Shown here: one piece after another, positions 1 to 8,612 of the stretch
Layout of the letters: each line of letters opens with the position of its first letter
Numbering within the stretch: position 1 is the first letter of the stretch
From: Methylotenera versatilis 79
Lineage (GTDB): Bacteria; Pseudomonadota; Gammaproteobacteria; Burkholderiales; Methylophilaceae
Direction: 5' to 3'
Length of the DNA: 64,000 bases
Assembly (NCBI RefSeq): GCF_000384375.1
Contig: NZ_ARVX01000001.1
Location: 248,001 to 312,000 of the forward strand
Translations under genes and position numbers: made by a program
The notes under the pieces: generated by a model
The model's input: only the letters and a program-made list of their open reading frames with translations
What the model was told of the DNA's origin: nothing
The model's database searches: none

Positions 1-243
1 CAGGCAATCAATGAAGCGCAAGGCGATGCCATCAGCCGTAACATGTTAGGCACCATTCAACGCGTGCTGATTGATGGCGCATCACGCAAACATGCTGAAC
101 TATTAGCAGGCAAGACGGACAATAATCGTGTGGTGGATATTGCTGGCAGCAGTGATTTAATTAACACGTTTGTGAACGTTAAAATCACCGATGTATCCAA
201 TCCTAAACGATTACAAGGCCAGATAATAGAAAAGACTGTTTAA
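1..243 (+). CDS. miaB: tRNA-2-methylthio-N6-dimethylallyladenosine synthase MiaB, C-terminal end (partial)
   Basis: The reading frame is open from base 1 to the stop at 241-243, so only the last 80 residues are present. They match the end of MiaB: a helix ending in 'EAQGDAISRNMLG' followed by a TRAM RNA-binding domain (GTIQRVLIDGASRK, GKTDNNRVVDI, FVNVKITDV). MiaB is a radical-SAM iron-sulfur enzyme that adds the 2-methylthio group to i6A37 of tRNAs reading UNN codons. The catalytic part lies outside the window. The next gene, ybeZ, starts three bases after the stop, which is the usual miaB-ybeZ operon arrangement. Confidence 0.9.
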   Translation, partial: QAINEAQGDAISRNMLGTIQRVLIDGASRKHAELLAGKTDNNRVVDIAGSSDLINTFVNVKITDVSNPKRLQGQIIEKTV

Positions 244-246
244 TCA

Positions 247-1191
247 ATGGAAATTACGTTACAACCTGAAGACAATGTGCGTTTGGCAAACCTTTGCGGC
301 GCATTGGATGAAAATATTAAACAGATTGAAACCGCACTTGAGGTAAATATTAATCGCCGTGGCGGCACATTCAATATATCTGGCAAGGTAGACAATATGC
401 GGCTGGCGGCACAGATGATAGAAAACTTCTACGTCCGCGCAAAAAAACCGCTTGAGTTAGAAGATGTGCAATTGGGCCTGGTTGAAATTGATAAATTAAA
501 GCCAGAAGATGTATCAAGTACAGCAATGCCGGTTTTAATGACGCGGCGCGGCGATTTACATGGTCGCACGCCACGCCAAGTTTCTTATTTGCAGCAAATT
601 CAGGATCACGATATTACCTTTGGCATTGGCCCAGCGGGTACAGGAAAAACCTATTTAGCTGTTGCCAGCGCAATTGATGCAATGACGCGCGACCGTGTGA
701 AACGTATCGTTTTAGTACGCCCAGCGGTTGAAGCTGGTGAAAAACTAGGCTTTTTACCAGGTGATTTAAATCAAAAAGTCGACCCATATTTGCGGCCTTT
801 ATATGACGCATTGTACGATTTAGCAGGTTATGACACGGTGAATAAAATGTTCGAGCGCGGCGCGATTGAGGTCGCACCGTTGGCTTACATGCGCGGCAGA
901 ACATTGAACCAAAGCTTTATTATTCTGGATGAAGCGCAAAATACGACGCCAGAACAGATGAAAATGTTTTTAACGCGGATTGGCTTTGGCACAAAAGCCG
1001 TTATAACGGGCGATGTGACGCAAATTGATTTACAGCGTCACCAAAAAAGCGGCTTGGTTGAAGCGCAAAAAATATTGAAAGATGTTAAAGGCATTGCGAT
1101 GACGCACTTTTTATCTGCCGATGTCGTCCGCCACCCTTTGGTACAAAAGATTATCAATGCCTACGAAGAATATGAGCTTAAAAATACTTAA
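247..1191 (+). CDS. ybeZ: PhoH-family ATPase YbeZ
   Basis: A 314-residue cytoplasmic P-loop protein of the PhoH/YbeZ family, normal length. Walker A is GPAGTGKT at residues 128-135 and Walker B is IILDEAQ near 225-231; the N-terminal 70 residues resemble the family's KH-like RNA-binding region. Family knowledge: YbeZ works with the endoribonuclease YbeY in rRNA maturation and is predicted to have RNA helicase-like activity. It follows miaB by three bases. Its usual next gene, ybeY, is displaced about 3.3 kb downstream here by fba, tpiA and fbp. Identification is firm; the biochemical role is known only from relatives. Confidence 0.93.
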   Translation: MEITLQPEDNVRLANLCGALDENIKQIETALEVNINRRGGTFNISGKVDNMRLAAQMIENFYVRAKKPLELEDVQLGLVEIDKLKPEDVSSTAMPVLMTRRGDLHGRTPRQVSYLQQIQDHDITFGIGPAGTGKTYLAVASAIDAMTRDRVKRIVLVRPAVEAGEKLGFLPGDLNQKVDPYLRPLYDALYDLAGYDTVNKMFERGAIEVAPLAYMRGRTLNQSFIILDEAQNTTPEQMKMFLTRIGFGTKAVITGDVTQIDLQRHQKSGLVEAQKILKDVKGIAMTHFLSADVVRHPLVQKIINAYEEYELKNT

Positions 1192-1322
1192 TTAAGTGAT
1201 TGAGTGTTTTGTTTCAAAGCTTTTACATAAACTTTTTATCTGCTTTCATCATCAGAATATTAGTGATGTAGATGACGAATAACTAGCTTATCTATTAACC
1301 AGTTTACCAAGCAATCTATTTT

Positions 1323-1344
1323 TTATGTCTTATATAAGACATAA
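1323..1344. promoter_or_regulatory. 22-bp perfect palindrome upstream of fba, candidate operator
   Basis: Bases 1323-1344 read the same on both strands (half-site TTATGTCTTAT). The site lies 116 bp before the fba start, inside the 268-bp ybeZ-fba gap. It is not followed by a T-tract, so it does not look like a terminator. Its symmetry fits a dimeric regulator; palindromes with a CTTATATAAG core are, as I recall, typical of some GntR-family operators, but I cannot check that here. Regulation of fba-tpiA is the inference. Confidence 0.5.
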
Positions 1345-1459
1345 GTGTTATCATCATATTAAGCACATGAACAAAATGAATGCGCTTAAAACAGCCCGAA
1401 ACAGTATTGCGCACAAAATGCATTCAATCACTTAACCTTTAAAATCGATAGAGGACATC

Positions 1460-2548
1460 ATGGCACTGGTTTCACTACGTCAATTATTAGATCACGCCGC
1501 TGAATTTAGCTACGGCATTCCCGCTTTTAATGTGAATAACATGGAGCAGGTGCAGGCGATTATGCAAGCGGCAGATTCCACCAACAGCCCGGTTATTTTG
1601 CAAGCTTCTGCTGGCGCGCGCCAATATGCGGGCGAAGCTTTTCTGCGGCATTTAGTCTTAGCGGCCATCGAATCTTATCCGCATATTCCTGTGGTGATGC
1701 ATCAAGATCACGGCCATACGCCTGCCATCTGTATTCAAGCGATGCGTTCAGGGTTTTCCAGCGTGATGATGGACGGCTCGCTAATGGAAGATGCTAAAAC
1801 GCCATCTACTTATCAATACAATGTAGATGTGTCCAAAAAAGTGGTGGAATTCGCGCACGCGATTGGTGTTTCAGTTGAGGCAGAGTTAGGTGTGCTTGGC
1901 TCGCTAGAAACAGGTTTAGCGGGTGAAGAAGATGGTTCTGGTGCTGAAGGCGTTTTAGATCAATCTCAACTGTTAACTGACCCTGAAGAAGCGGCCGATT
2001 TTGTGCATCAAACTGGAGTTGATGCATTAGCGATTGCGATTGGCACATCACACGGTGCTTATAAATTCACCAAACCGCCAACGGGGAAAACGCTGTCGAT
2101 TCAACGCATTAAAGAAATCCACACGCGTATTCCCAACACACATCTGGTTATGCATGGCTCATCATCTGTGCCGCAAGAATGGTTGAAAATCATCAACGCT
2201 TACGGTGGCGATATGGGCGAAACGTATGGCGTGCCAGTGGAGGAAATCGTAGAAGGCATTAAATATGGCGTACGAAAGGTGAATATTGATACCGATTTAC
2301 GCATGGCTTCCAGCGGCGCAATCCGTCAGTTTTTTGACCAGCACAAAAAAGAATTTGACCCCAGAAAATTTTTAACCGCCGCCACTGTTGCCATGCGCGA
2401 TATTTGCGTCGCGCGTTATGAGGCGTTTGGCTCAGCCGGTTACGCCAATAAAATCAAACCAATTTCTTGTGATCGTATGGCGGAACGCTACAAAAGTGGC
2501 GAATTAAATGCCATCGTTAAAATGCATGTGAAGAATGAGGTCAAATAA
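1460..2548 (+). CDS. fba: Class II fructose-bisphosphate aldolase
   Basis: 362 residues of the class II, zinc-dependent aldolase (type B, CbbA-like). It interconverts fructose-1,6-bisphosphate with glyceraldehyde-3-phosphate and dihydroxyacetone phosphate. The catalytic and metal-binding segment MHQDHGHTP is at residues 80-88 (H81, D83, H84), with the later AIGTSHG and MHGSSS phosphate/metal motifs. The ATG at 1460 has GAGG eight bases upstream. The stop overlaps the start of tpiA by one base (TAATG), so the two are surely co-transcribed. A 22-bp palindrome lies upstream. Because this pair sits beside fbp, the likely net use is gluconeogenic or sugar-phosphate cycling. Confidence 0.95.
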   Translation: MALVSLRQLLDHAAEFSYGIPAFNVNNMEQVQAIMQAADSTNSPVILQASAGARQYAGEAFLRHLVLAAIESYPHIPVVMHQDHGHTPAICIQAMRSGFSSVMMDGSLMEDAKTPSTYQYNVDVSKKVVEFAHAIGVSVEAELGVLGSLETGLAGEEDGSGAEGVLDQSQLLTDPEEAADFVHQTGVDALAIAIGTSHGAYKFTKPPTGKTLSIQRIKEIHTRIPNTHLVMHGSSSVPQEWLKIINAYGGDMGETYGVPVEEIVEGIKYGVRKVNIDTDLRMASSGAIRQFFDQHKKEFDPRKFLTAATVAMRDICVARYEAFGSAGYANKIKPISCDRMAERYKSGELNAIVKMHVKNEVK

Positions 2549-3333
2549 TGAGCGCCACTCACAGCAAACGCCGCAAATTAGTCGTCGGCAATTGGAAGAT
2601 GCATGGTGATTTATCGAGCAATGAACATTTGTTGGGTGACATTGTTAAAGGCTTAAGCAATTTAAAGCACGCGGATTATGTCGTTTGCCCGCCGAACACT
2701 TATCTTTTTCAGGCGCGCGAGTTATTAAGCGAGAGCAATATTGCATGGGGCGGCCAAAATGTGAATCAACATGAAAAAGGCGCATTTACCGGCGCAGTCG
2801 CCGCTCACATGCTAACAGATTTAGGTTGTACCTATGTATTGCTTGGCCACTCTGAACGGCGCGTGCTATTCAATGAAACAAATTTAACCGCGGCTGCACG
2901 CTTTGATGCATCGATTAAAGCGGGTTTAACGCCAGTGTTATGCGTGGGCGAGACACTGGCAGAGCACGAAGCGGGTTTAACTGAAGTAATTATTGCTAGC
3001 CAAATGGATGCAGTGATGGCAACGTTGAACGATGAAAATTTTGCTTCCGCCATGCGTGTGAATATGGTTTTTGCCTACGAGCCCGTGTGGGCGGTTGGCA
3101 CTGGAAAAACCGCCACACCAGAACAAGCGCAAGCGGTACATGCATTTATTCGTAATCGTATTGCCAGGCGTAATAGCGAAGCGGCCACGCATGTGCGCAT
3201 TATCTACGGCGGCAGTATTAAAGCCAGTAATGCTAAAAAATTATTTGCAATGCCAGATGTAGACGGCGGATTAGTGGGTGGTGCTTCGCTGTCTGCGGAT
3301 GAGTTTATCTCGATATGCAAGGCAGCTAACTAA
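2548..3333 (+). CDS. tpiA: Triosephosphate isomerase
   Basis: 261 residues, a complete TIM-barrel isomerase that equilibrates dihydroxyacetone phosphate and glyceraldehyde-3-phosphate. The active-site residues are all visible: N15 and K17 (GNWKMHG), H101 (LLGHSERR) and E178 (AYEPVWAVGTG). The phosphate-binding IYGGSIKASN and GGLVGGASL motifs are near the C terminus. The start ATG overlaps the fba stop by one base, so translation is coupled. In many betaproteobacteria tpiA instead precedes secG and the nuo operon, so this location is unusual for the class. The gene ends before a convergent inverted-repeat region shared with fbp. Confidence 0.96.
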   Translation: MSATHSKRRKLVVGNWKMHGDLSSNEHLLGDIVKGLSNLKHADYVVCPPNTYLFQARELLSESNIAWGGQNVNQHEKGAFTGAVAAHMLTDLGCTYVLLGHSERRVLFNETNLTAAARFDASIKAGLTPVLCVGETLAEHEAGLTEVIIASQMDAVMATLNDENFASAMRVNMVFAYEPVWAVGTGKTATPEQAQAVHAFIRNRIARRNSEAATHVRIIYGGSIKASNAKKLFAMPDVDGGLVGGASLSADEFISICKAAN

Positions 3334-3340
3334 TCTAAAT

Positions 3341-3409
3341 ATTGAGCTTAATTTGGGGTTAACTTAACCCCTAAATTAATCCCAAATTAAGCCAAAAGCC
3401 AAGCTCAAT
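3341..3409. terminator. Bidirectional terminator region between tpiA and fbp
   Basis: Nested inverted repeats fill the 79-bp gap between these convergent genes. A short hairpin is GGGGTTAA/TTAACCCC at 3355-3371. A wider fold pairs ATTGAGCTTA (3341-3350) with AAGCTCAAT (3401-3409) and TAATTTGGG (3349-3357) with CCCAAATTA (3381-3389). The two folds are mutually exclusive in part. Either could stop transcription from both sides. Confidence 0.65.
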
Positions 3410-3412
3410 TCA

Positions 3413-4408
3413 TTATTTACGCTTAGATTTTTTCTGATGGTAGCTAGCGATTCTATCAATCTCGTTTTTGCTACCCAACATAATCGGCACACGTTGATGG
3501 ATACCAGTCGGGCTCACTTCTAACACGCGTTGCAAACCAGTCGTAGAACCGCCACCAGCTTGTTCCACAATAAAACTCATCGGGTTAGCTTCGTACATTA
3601 ATCGCAGTTTACCCATTTTGGCTCTGGCATCACTGGGATACATAAACACACCGCCGCGCACCAATATACGATGCACTTCTGCCACCATTGACGCCACCCA
3701 GCGCATATTAAAATCTTTATCGCGCTCACCTTCCGTGCCCTGCAAACACTCATCAATATAGCGCTGCACTGGTTCTTGCCAAAAACGATAGTTGGACATA
3801 TTGATCGCAAACTCTTTAGTGTCTGGCTGAATTTGCATCTGCGGATGGGTTAATACAAATGTATTGCTTGTTTTATCTAGCGTAAATCCATTCACGCCAT
3901 TGCCAACTGTCAATACAAACATGGTTGATGTGCCGTATAAGGCATAACCCGCACAAATCTGTTCCTTACCTGCTTGCAGAAAATCCGCTAATTCCGGCTG
4001 ATTGTTTTTAGCTTTTAATACTGAAAATATCGTACCAACTGAAATATTCACGTTCACGTTCGATGAACCATCCAGCGGATCAACACATAACAAATATTGA
4101 CCATTTCTATTGGTTAAGTTAATTGGGCCAACGACTTCTTCAGAAACCATTCCCGCGATATAACCGCTTTTCTGAATCGCCTCGATAAAAATATCGTTGG
4201 TCAGTACATCCAACGTCTTCTGCACTTCACCTTGTACATTCTCAGTCACTAAACTGCCCATATTGCCAGCAATCGCACCAGCATCGATTGCAACGGCAAT
4301 TTGTTTAACCGCAACGGCAATATCGTCCAAAATCGCAGTCAGCTCAGCGCTGTGTTCGCCTTGCAGATGTTGAGCTAAAAATGTTGAAATCGTCATATTT
4401 TGTGTCAT
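3413..4408 (-). CDS. fbp: Class I fructose-1,6-bisphosphatase
   Basis: 331 residues, full length for class I FBPase. It hydrolyses fructose-1,6-bisphosphate to fructose-6-phosphate. The metal and substrate loop DPLDGSSN is at residues 110-117, and the AMP/phosphate region includes MVSEEV and MLGSKNEI. The gene is convergent with fba-tpiA and divergent from ybeY. Together the three genes turn triose phosphates into fructose-6-phosphate, the acceptor-regenerating direction used in the ribulose monophosphate pathway of methylotrophs; that link is inference from context. The start ATG at 4408 matches the N terminus of relatives. Confidence 0.95.
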   Translation of the reverse strand: MTQNMTISTFLAQHLQGEHSAELTAILDDIAVAVKQIAVAIDAGAIAGNMGSLVTENVQGEVQKTLDVLTNDIFIEAIQKSGYIAGMVSEEVVGPINLTNRNGQYLLCVDPLDGSSNVNVNISVGTIFSVLKAKNNQPELADFLQAGKEQICAGYALYGTSTMFVLTVGNGVNGFTLDKTSNTFVLTHPQMQIQPDTKEFAINMSNYRFWQEPVQRYIDECLQGTEGERDKDFNMRWVASMVAEVHRILVRGGVFMYPSDARAKMGKLRLMYEANPMSFIVEQAGGGSTTGLQRVLEVSPTGIHQRVPIMLGSKNEIDRIASYHQKKSKRK

Positions 4409-4451
4409 GGTTTAATTATATAATCTAAACACTTCAATTACGTTACAAATC

Positions 4452-4889
4452 ATGCCAAAACTCCATATCACCACTCAATTCGCATCTCAGCGCACAGACT
4501 TACCCACTAAAAAACAATTCCAAAAATGGGCAAAAGCGGCAATTAATGTCGATACCGAAGTGACAATTAGATTAGTAGATGAGCAGGAAGGTCGTGAACT
4601 GAATAGCATGTATCGTGGCAAAGATTACGCGACCAATGTGTTAACTTTTCCGCTCACAGAAGAGCCGCATTTAATGGGCGATATTATTATTTGCACGCCT
4701 GTGGTTGAGTCTGAAGCGCAATTTCAACAAAAATCGCTGGAAGCGCATTATGCGCATTTAACCGTACATGGCATGTTGCATTTACATGGTTATGACCACG
4801 AAATCGAGCCGCAAGCGGTGTTAATGGAAAGCTTAGAAATTTCTATTTTAGGCAAATTAGGTTATGCTAACCCCTATCTTGTTACGTAG
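4452..4889 (+). CDS. ybeY: Endoribonuclease YbeY, rRNA maturation factor
   Basis: 145 residues. The signature metal-binding motif HGMLHLHGYDH is at residues 106-116, supplying H106, H110 and H116, which hold zinc in the UPF0054 family. YbeY is a single-strand endoribonuclease required for correct 16S rRNA 3' end processing and ribosome quality control. It is separated from its partner ybeZ by the fba-tpiA-fbp block but still directly precedes ybeX, nine bases on. The promoter must lie in the 43-bp gap shared with divergent fbp, or transcription starts elsewhere. Identification is secure. Confidence 0.95.
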   Translation: MPKLHITTQFASQRTDLPTKKQFQKWAKAAINVDTEVTIRLVDEQEGRELNSMYRGKDYATNVLTFPLTEEPHLMGDIIICTPVVESEAQFQQKSLEAHYAHLTVHGMLHLHGYDHEIEPQAVLMESLEISILGKLGYANPYLVT

Positions 4890-4898
4890 GACGCCTTA

Positions 4899-5771
4899 AT
4901 GGCCAGTGAGTCGGAAAATTTAAGCAGTAAACCCAGCAACAAACCCAGTTTATTAGAACGTCTAAGCAATTTCTTGCTACGCGAACCAGAAGATCGTGAG
5001 CAGCTTGTTGAGCTGTTACATGGCGCGTATGAAAATCATTTAATGGATGCAGACTCACTCGCCATGATAGAAGGCGTGCTACAAGTGAGTGAAATGCAGG
5101 TGCGCGACATCATGATTCCGCGTTCACAAATGGATGTCATCGACATTACCGACCGACCCGAAACTTTTATCCCGCATGTGATTGAAACCGCGCACTCACG
5201 CTTTCCGGTCATTGAAGATGACAAAAATGATGTGATTGGCATTTTGCTCGCCAAAGACTTATTGCGCTATTACGCGGGCGAGGATTTTGAAGTACGCGAT
5301 ATGTTGCGCCCTGCCGTATTTATTCCCGAATCCAAACGCTTAAATATTTTACTCAAAGAATTTCGTAGCAATCGTAATCATATCGCCATTGTGGTGGATG
5401 AATACGGCGGCGTGGCAGGCATGGTGACGATTGAAGATGTGCTGGAACAGATTGTCGGCGATATTGAAGATGAGTACGATTACGACGAAGACGAAGACAA
5501 TATCATTCAAGACGCGCAAGGCCATTATCGCGTTAAAGCGCTGACCGAGATTGCCGATTTCAATGAGGCTTTAGGCACGCAATTAAGTGATGAAGAATAT
5601 TCTACAATCGGCGGATTAATCGTGAATCGTTTTGGTCATTTACCTAAACGTGGCGACCATATTGTGGTGGATAATTTAAGCATTACCGTTGTTAGAGCTG
5701 ATAGTAGGCGCTTACATTCTATTTTGATTGAAGTGCTGGCTGAAGAACCATTCTCAGCCGAATCGACTTAA
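4899..5771 (+). CDS. ybeX: CBS-domain protein YbeX (CorC/HlyC family)
   Basis: 290 residues, soluble, with a tandem CBS pair (about residues 65-185; motifs [10 protein letters not shown] and [29 protein letters not shown]) and a C-terminal CorC_HlyC domain (about 200-280). It lacks the membrane DUF21 domain present in the relative at 56059. The family is tied to magnesium/cobalt homeostasis, and YbeX to ribosome metabolism in enterobacteria. It sits in the ybeY-ybeX pair typical of proteobacteria. The stop codon overlaps one copy of a 12-base word repeated in this window (5766-5777). Confidence 0.9.
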   Translation: MASESENLSSKPSNKPSLLERLSNFLLREPEDREQLVELLHGAYENHLMDADSLAMIEGVLQVSEMQVRDIMIPRSQMDVIDITDRPETFIPHVIETAHSRFPVIEDDKNDVIGILLAKDLLRYYAGEDFEVRDMLRPAVFIPESKRLNILLKEFRSNRNHIAIVVDEYGGVAGMVTIEDVLEQIVGDIEDEYDYDEDEDNIIQDAQGHYRVKALTEIADFNEALGTQLSDEEYSTIGGLIVNRFGHLPKRGDHIVVDNLSITVVRADSRRLHSILIEVLAEEPFSAEST

Positions 5772-5902
5772 CACTTTATTTGGCTCAAAAAATCACCTCA
5801 AGAGAATCTAAACCAAATAGTTTGAACAAGGTGTTTTAAACAAGCCGTGTTGAACTAAAGAGTCAGCTTTAATCTCTTAATAAAACAGTTAGGGAGACGT
5901 AA

Positions 5903-6373
5903 ATGAACAAACTATTAATTGCTGCTTTGTTGTCTACACAGATGCTATTACCTACGTCTGTTTTTGCAGAAGATGCTGTCGAGGCAACCATTTTGCCGCT
6001 ATCTGATGATGTGCCCGAGCAACTAGCAGAAAGTCCGTTAACGCAATTACCGTTGACACAACCGACTCAAATCCCTACGACTGAAAAAGAATTTGTGGAT
6101 GCGATTAATAGCTTTACCAAAGCACAGATTATTGAACAATTGGGCGAGCCAGCCAAAGCTGATGATATCAAATTGAAAGATTCTGGCAGAGTGGTGGCTT
6201 CAATTTGGCAATATCACAACATTAATACAGCAGCCGACGGTACTTATTATCAAACCACAGAACTGGATTTTATTGATGACAAAGTAGTGCAAGTGGTATT
6301 TTTAAATAATGATGGCACTGAGAGAGAAAATGGTCAGGCTTATGAGTTGCCAGCAGAAAAACCCGCAATATAA
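5903..6373 (+). CDS. Secreted protein of unknown function
   Basis: 156 residues. It opens with a clear Sec signal peptide, cleaved after VFA near residue 22, so the product is probably periplasmic. A Pro/Thr/Leu-rich linker (about 30-62) is followed by a small alpha/beta region with 'FTKAQIIEQLGEPAKADDIK' and 'TELDFIDDKVVQVVF'. This pattern (helix, G-E-P turn, then beta strands) recalls the SmpA/BamE-like fold, but no lipobox is present and the resemblance is weak. A good ribosome site (GGGAG, 5891-5895) precedes the ATG. It is followed by its own terminator. Function unknown. Confidence 0.75.
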   Translation: MNKLLIAALLSTQMLLPTSVFAEDAVEATILPLSDDVPEQLAESPLTQLPLTQPTQIPTTEKEFVDAINSFTKAQIIEQLGEPAKADDIKLKDSGRVVASIWQYHNINTAADGTYYQTTELDFIDDKVVQVVFLNNDGTERENGQAYELPAEKPAI

Positions 6374-6389
6374 TTAATATGATGCAATT

Positions 6390-6417
6390 AAAAAAGGACG
6401 CATATGCGTCCTTTTTT
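6390..6417. terminator. Intrinsic terminator after the 5903-6373 gene
   Basis: A near-perfect hairpin, A-tract then GGACGCATATGCGTCC then T-tract. The symmetry lets it act on both strands, so it can serve the upstream secreted-protein gene and the reverse-strand mscL. Confidence 0.9.
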
Positions 6418-6468
6418 AATGTTAACTAATTTTATTAACCAACTATTTTCAGTCAGTTTATTGGCCGC

Positions 6469-6879
6469 CTATTTTTTCAAAGCATCGCGAATTTCACGCA
6501 ATAATAAAATGTCATCTGGTGTAGCTGGCGCAGCTGCTGGTTCTGCTTTTTTCAGTCTGTTGACTAACTTCACCATTTGAAAAATGATAAAAGCCAGAAT
6601 AATGAAATTTAACACCACTGTAATAAAGTTACCATAAGCCAATACTGCGCCGGCTTTTTTTGCCTCGACTAAAGCCAAGCCAACTTCTTGGCCGTTTAAC
6701 GGAATATACATATTACTGAAATCTAAGCCACCGAAAATCTTGCCTGCGATTGGCATAATCACATCGTTTACCAACGAATCGACAATCTTGCCGAAAGCCG
6801 CACCGATAATGACACCTACTGCTAGGTCCATCACGTTGCCTTTACTGATAAAGTCCTTAAATTCTGATGCCATACTCAT
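6469..6879 (-). CDS. mscL: Large-conductance mechanosensitive channel MscL
   Basis: 136 residues, normal length. The N-terminal segment ([22 protein letters not shown]) and first membrane helix are diagnostic; a periplasmic loop follows and then the second helix ([22 protein letters not shown]) and a charged C-terminal bundle ending in [11 protein letters not shown]. The channel opens under membrane tension during hypo-osmotic shock and releases solutes. The ribosome site AAGGGGAAG precedes the ATG at 6879. It is a reverse-strand gene between ybeX and lnt, two genes that are neighbours in many proteobacteria, so it is probably an insertion into that cluster. Confidence 0.96.
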   Translation of the reverse strand: MSMASEFKDFISKGNVMDLAVGVIIGAAFGKIVDSLVNDVIMPIAGKIFGGLDFSNMYIPLNGQEVGLALVEAKKAGAVLAYGNFITVVLNFIILAFIIFQMVKLVNRLKKAEPAAAPATPDDILLLREIRDALKK

Positions 6880-7035
6880 CGCGCTTCCCCTTAGAAGTTT
6901 AATAAAACAAGTGAATCAATAAAATAAACCGTGTGTAGAAAATGCAATATAGGACTAAGCTTGAGTTGTTGTCAACGTTTAGTTGTGCAAGCTATAAATA
7001 TGTGCAATGCCATAAATAATTGTAAATTGATTACA

Positions 7036-8574
7036 ATGCGCTATTCACATTTTCAATCCGCTCAAATGATGCAATTTTTCACACGATTTCGTTTTGTCAT
7101 TCCTTATTTGTTGGGCGCATTCACCGTATTGGCATTTGCGCCTTTTTACTTTTTTCCTATTTCCATTTTGTCTTTGGTTGGCATTATTTATTTGTGGTTT
7201 AAAACAGACTCGGCCAAATCGGCTTTTAAACTGGGCTTTCAATATGGCTTAGGTTTATATGTCGTGGGTATTTATTGGATTTATATAAGCCTGCACGATT
7301 TCGGCGGCATGCCGTGGTGGTTTGCAGGCTTCTCCACCTTTTGCCTGTGTGCATTTATGGCACTGTTTGTTGGAGCGGTTGGCTATTTGAGTAAACGTTT
7401 GGGCTTTTTAATGATTAGTGCACCTATTCTGTGGGGATTATCAGATTGGGTTCGCAGCTGGATTTTTACTGGTTTTCCATGGTTAACTTTGGGCTACAGC
7501 CAAGTGCCACACAGTCCGTTAGCTGGTTATATGCCGATTTTCGGCGTGTATGGCGTATCAGTTATTACAGTGCTGGTCGCAGCGATTATTGCCTGCTGGT
7601 TGGCACAAGCTAATTTTTCTGCCATTTGCAAACGCAACGCTGTTGCATCTTTAGTTTTAATATTGGTGGCTGGCGGCTTGTTAAAAGCGGTCGAATGGAC
7701 AACTCCAACCAATGAACCCATTAGTACAGCGCTGATTCAAGGCAACATTGCACAAGATACAAAATGGTCAGCCGATACCGCACAAAATACTATTAACACC
7801 TATATCAATATGGTAAAGCAAAGCACAGCGCAATTGATTGTACTGCCAGAAACCGCGCTTCCCGTCATTTCCAGCCGACTTGATGCCAGCATCACGGATA
7901 CATTAAGCAACCACGCCAAGCAAAACAATGGTGACATAATTGTGGGCATGGTCGAGTTAAATGAAAAAACTGATGAATACTTTAATAGCGCTTTTAGTTT
8001 TGGCAGGTCGCCCACCCAAAGCTACGCCAAAAACCACTTGGTACCATTTGGTGAGTTTATTCCATTAAAACAAGTATTTGGCTGGATTTATCGTGATTGG
8101 CTCAGTATGCCATTAAGTGATTTATCACGCGGCGGTGCATATCAAACGCCCATGCAATTAGGCAACCAAAAAGTCGCGGTTAATGTGTGTTACGAAGACG
8201 TTTTTGGTGAAGAAATCATCCGTCAACTGCCTGCGGCAACGCTGTTAGTGAATATCAGTAATGATGCATGGTATGGTCAATCTTACGCAGCAGATCAACA
8301 TATGCAGTTTAGCCAAGCGCGTGCGCTTGAAACGGGCAGAATGATGTTGCGCGCCACCAATACGGGCGCAACCTCTGCGATTGACGTACATGGTTATGTG
8401 ATTGCGCATGCACCTCATGATGTTCAAACAACGCTGAATGTAGTCGCGCAAGGTTATGCTGGTAGCACGCCTTATGTGCGCTGGGGCAATTGGCCGTTTA
8501 TTGTGTTGTGTTTTGCGGCTTTAGTGGTGATTGCTTGGATTAAGCAGTCGCGGAAAACAAGCTTTGTAAGGTAA
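7036..8574 (+). CDS. lnt: Apolipoprotein N-acyltransferase
   Basis: About 512 residues from the ATG at 7036. The frame is open back to 6931, but the extra N terminus is Cys-rich and unlike the family; a second good candidate is the ATG at 7066 (502 residues). Neither has a strong ribosome site. The first part holds six or so membrane helices, followed by a periplasmic nitrilase domain with the expected Glu (LIVLPETALP), Lys (YAKNHLVPFGEF) and Cys (VNVCYEDVFGEE) motifs. Lnt adds the third acyl chain to lipoproteins at the inner membrane. Lipoproteins elsewhere in the window (Sco1, MlaA, DUF6279, entericidin) would be substrates. Confidence 0.93.
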   Translation: MRYSHFQSAQMMQFFTRFRFVIPYLLGAFTVLAFAPFYFFPISILSLVGIIYLWFKTDSAKSAFKLGFQYGLGLYVVGIYWIYISLHDFGGMPWWFAGFSTFCLCAFMALFVGAVGYLSKRLGFLMISAPILWGLSDWVRSWIFTGFPWLTLGYSQVPHSPLAGYMPIFGVYGVSVITVLVAAIIACWLAQANFSAICKRNAVASLVLILVAGGLLKAVEWTTPTNEPISTALIQGNIAQDTKWSADTAQNTINTYINMVKQSTAQLIVLPETALPVISSRLDASITDTLSNHAKQNNGDIIVGMVELNEKTDEYFNSAFSFGRSPTQSYAKNHLVPFGEFIPLKQVFGWIYRDWLSMPLSDLSRGGAYQTPMQLGNQKVAVNVCYEDVFGEEIIRQLPAATLLVNISNDAWYGQSYAADQHMQFSQARALETGRMMLRATNTGATSAIDVHGYVIAHAPHDVQTTLNVVAQGYAGSTPYVRWGNWPFIVLCFAALVVIAWIKQSRKTSFVR

Positions 8575-8612
8575 AATCAGTTTTTTGAATTACTGTAACA
8601 ATAATTAACTTT

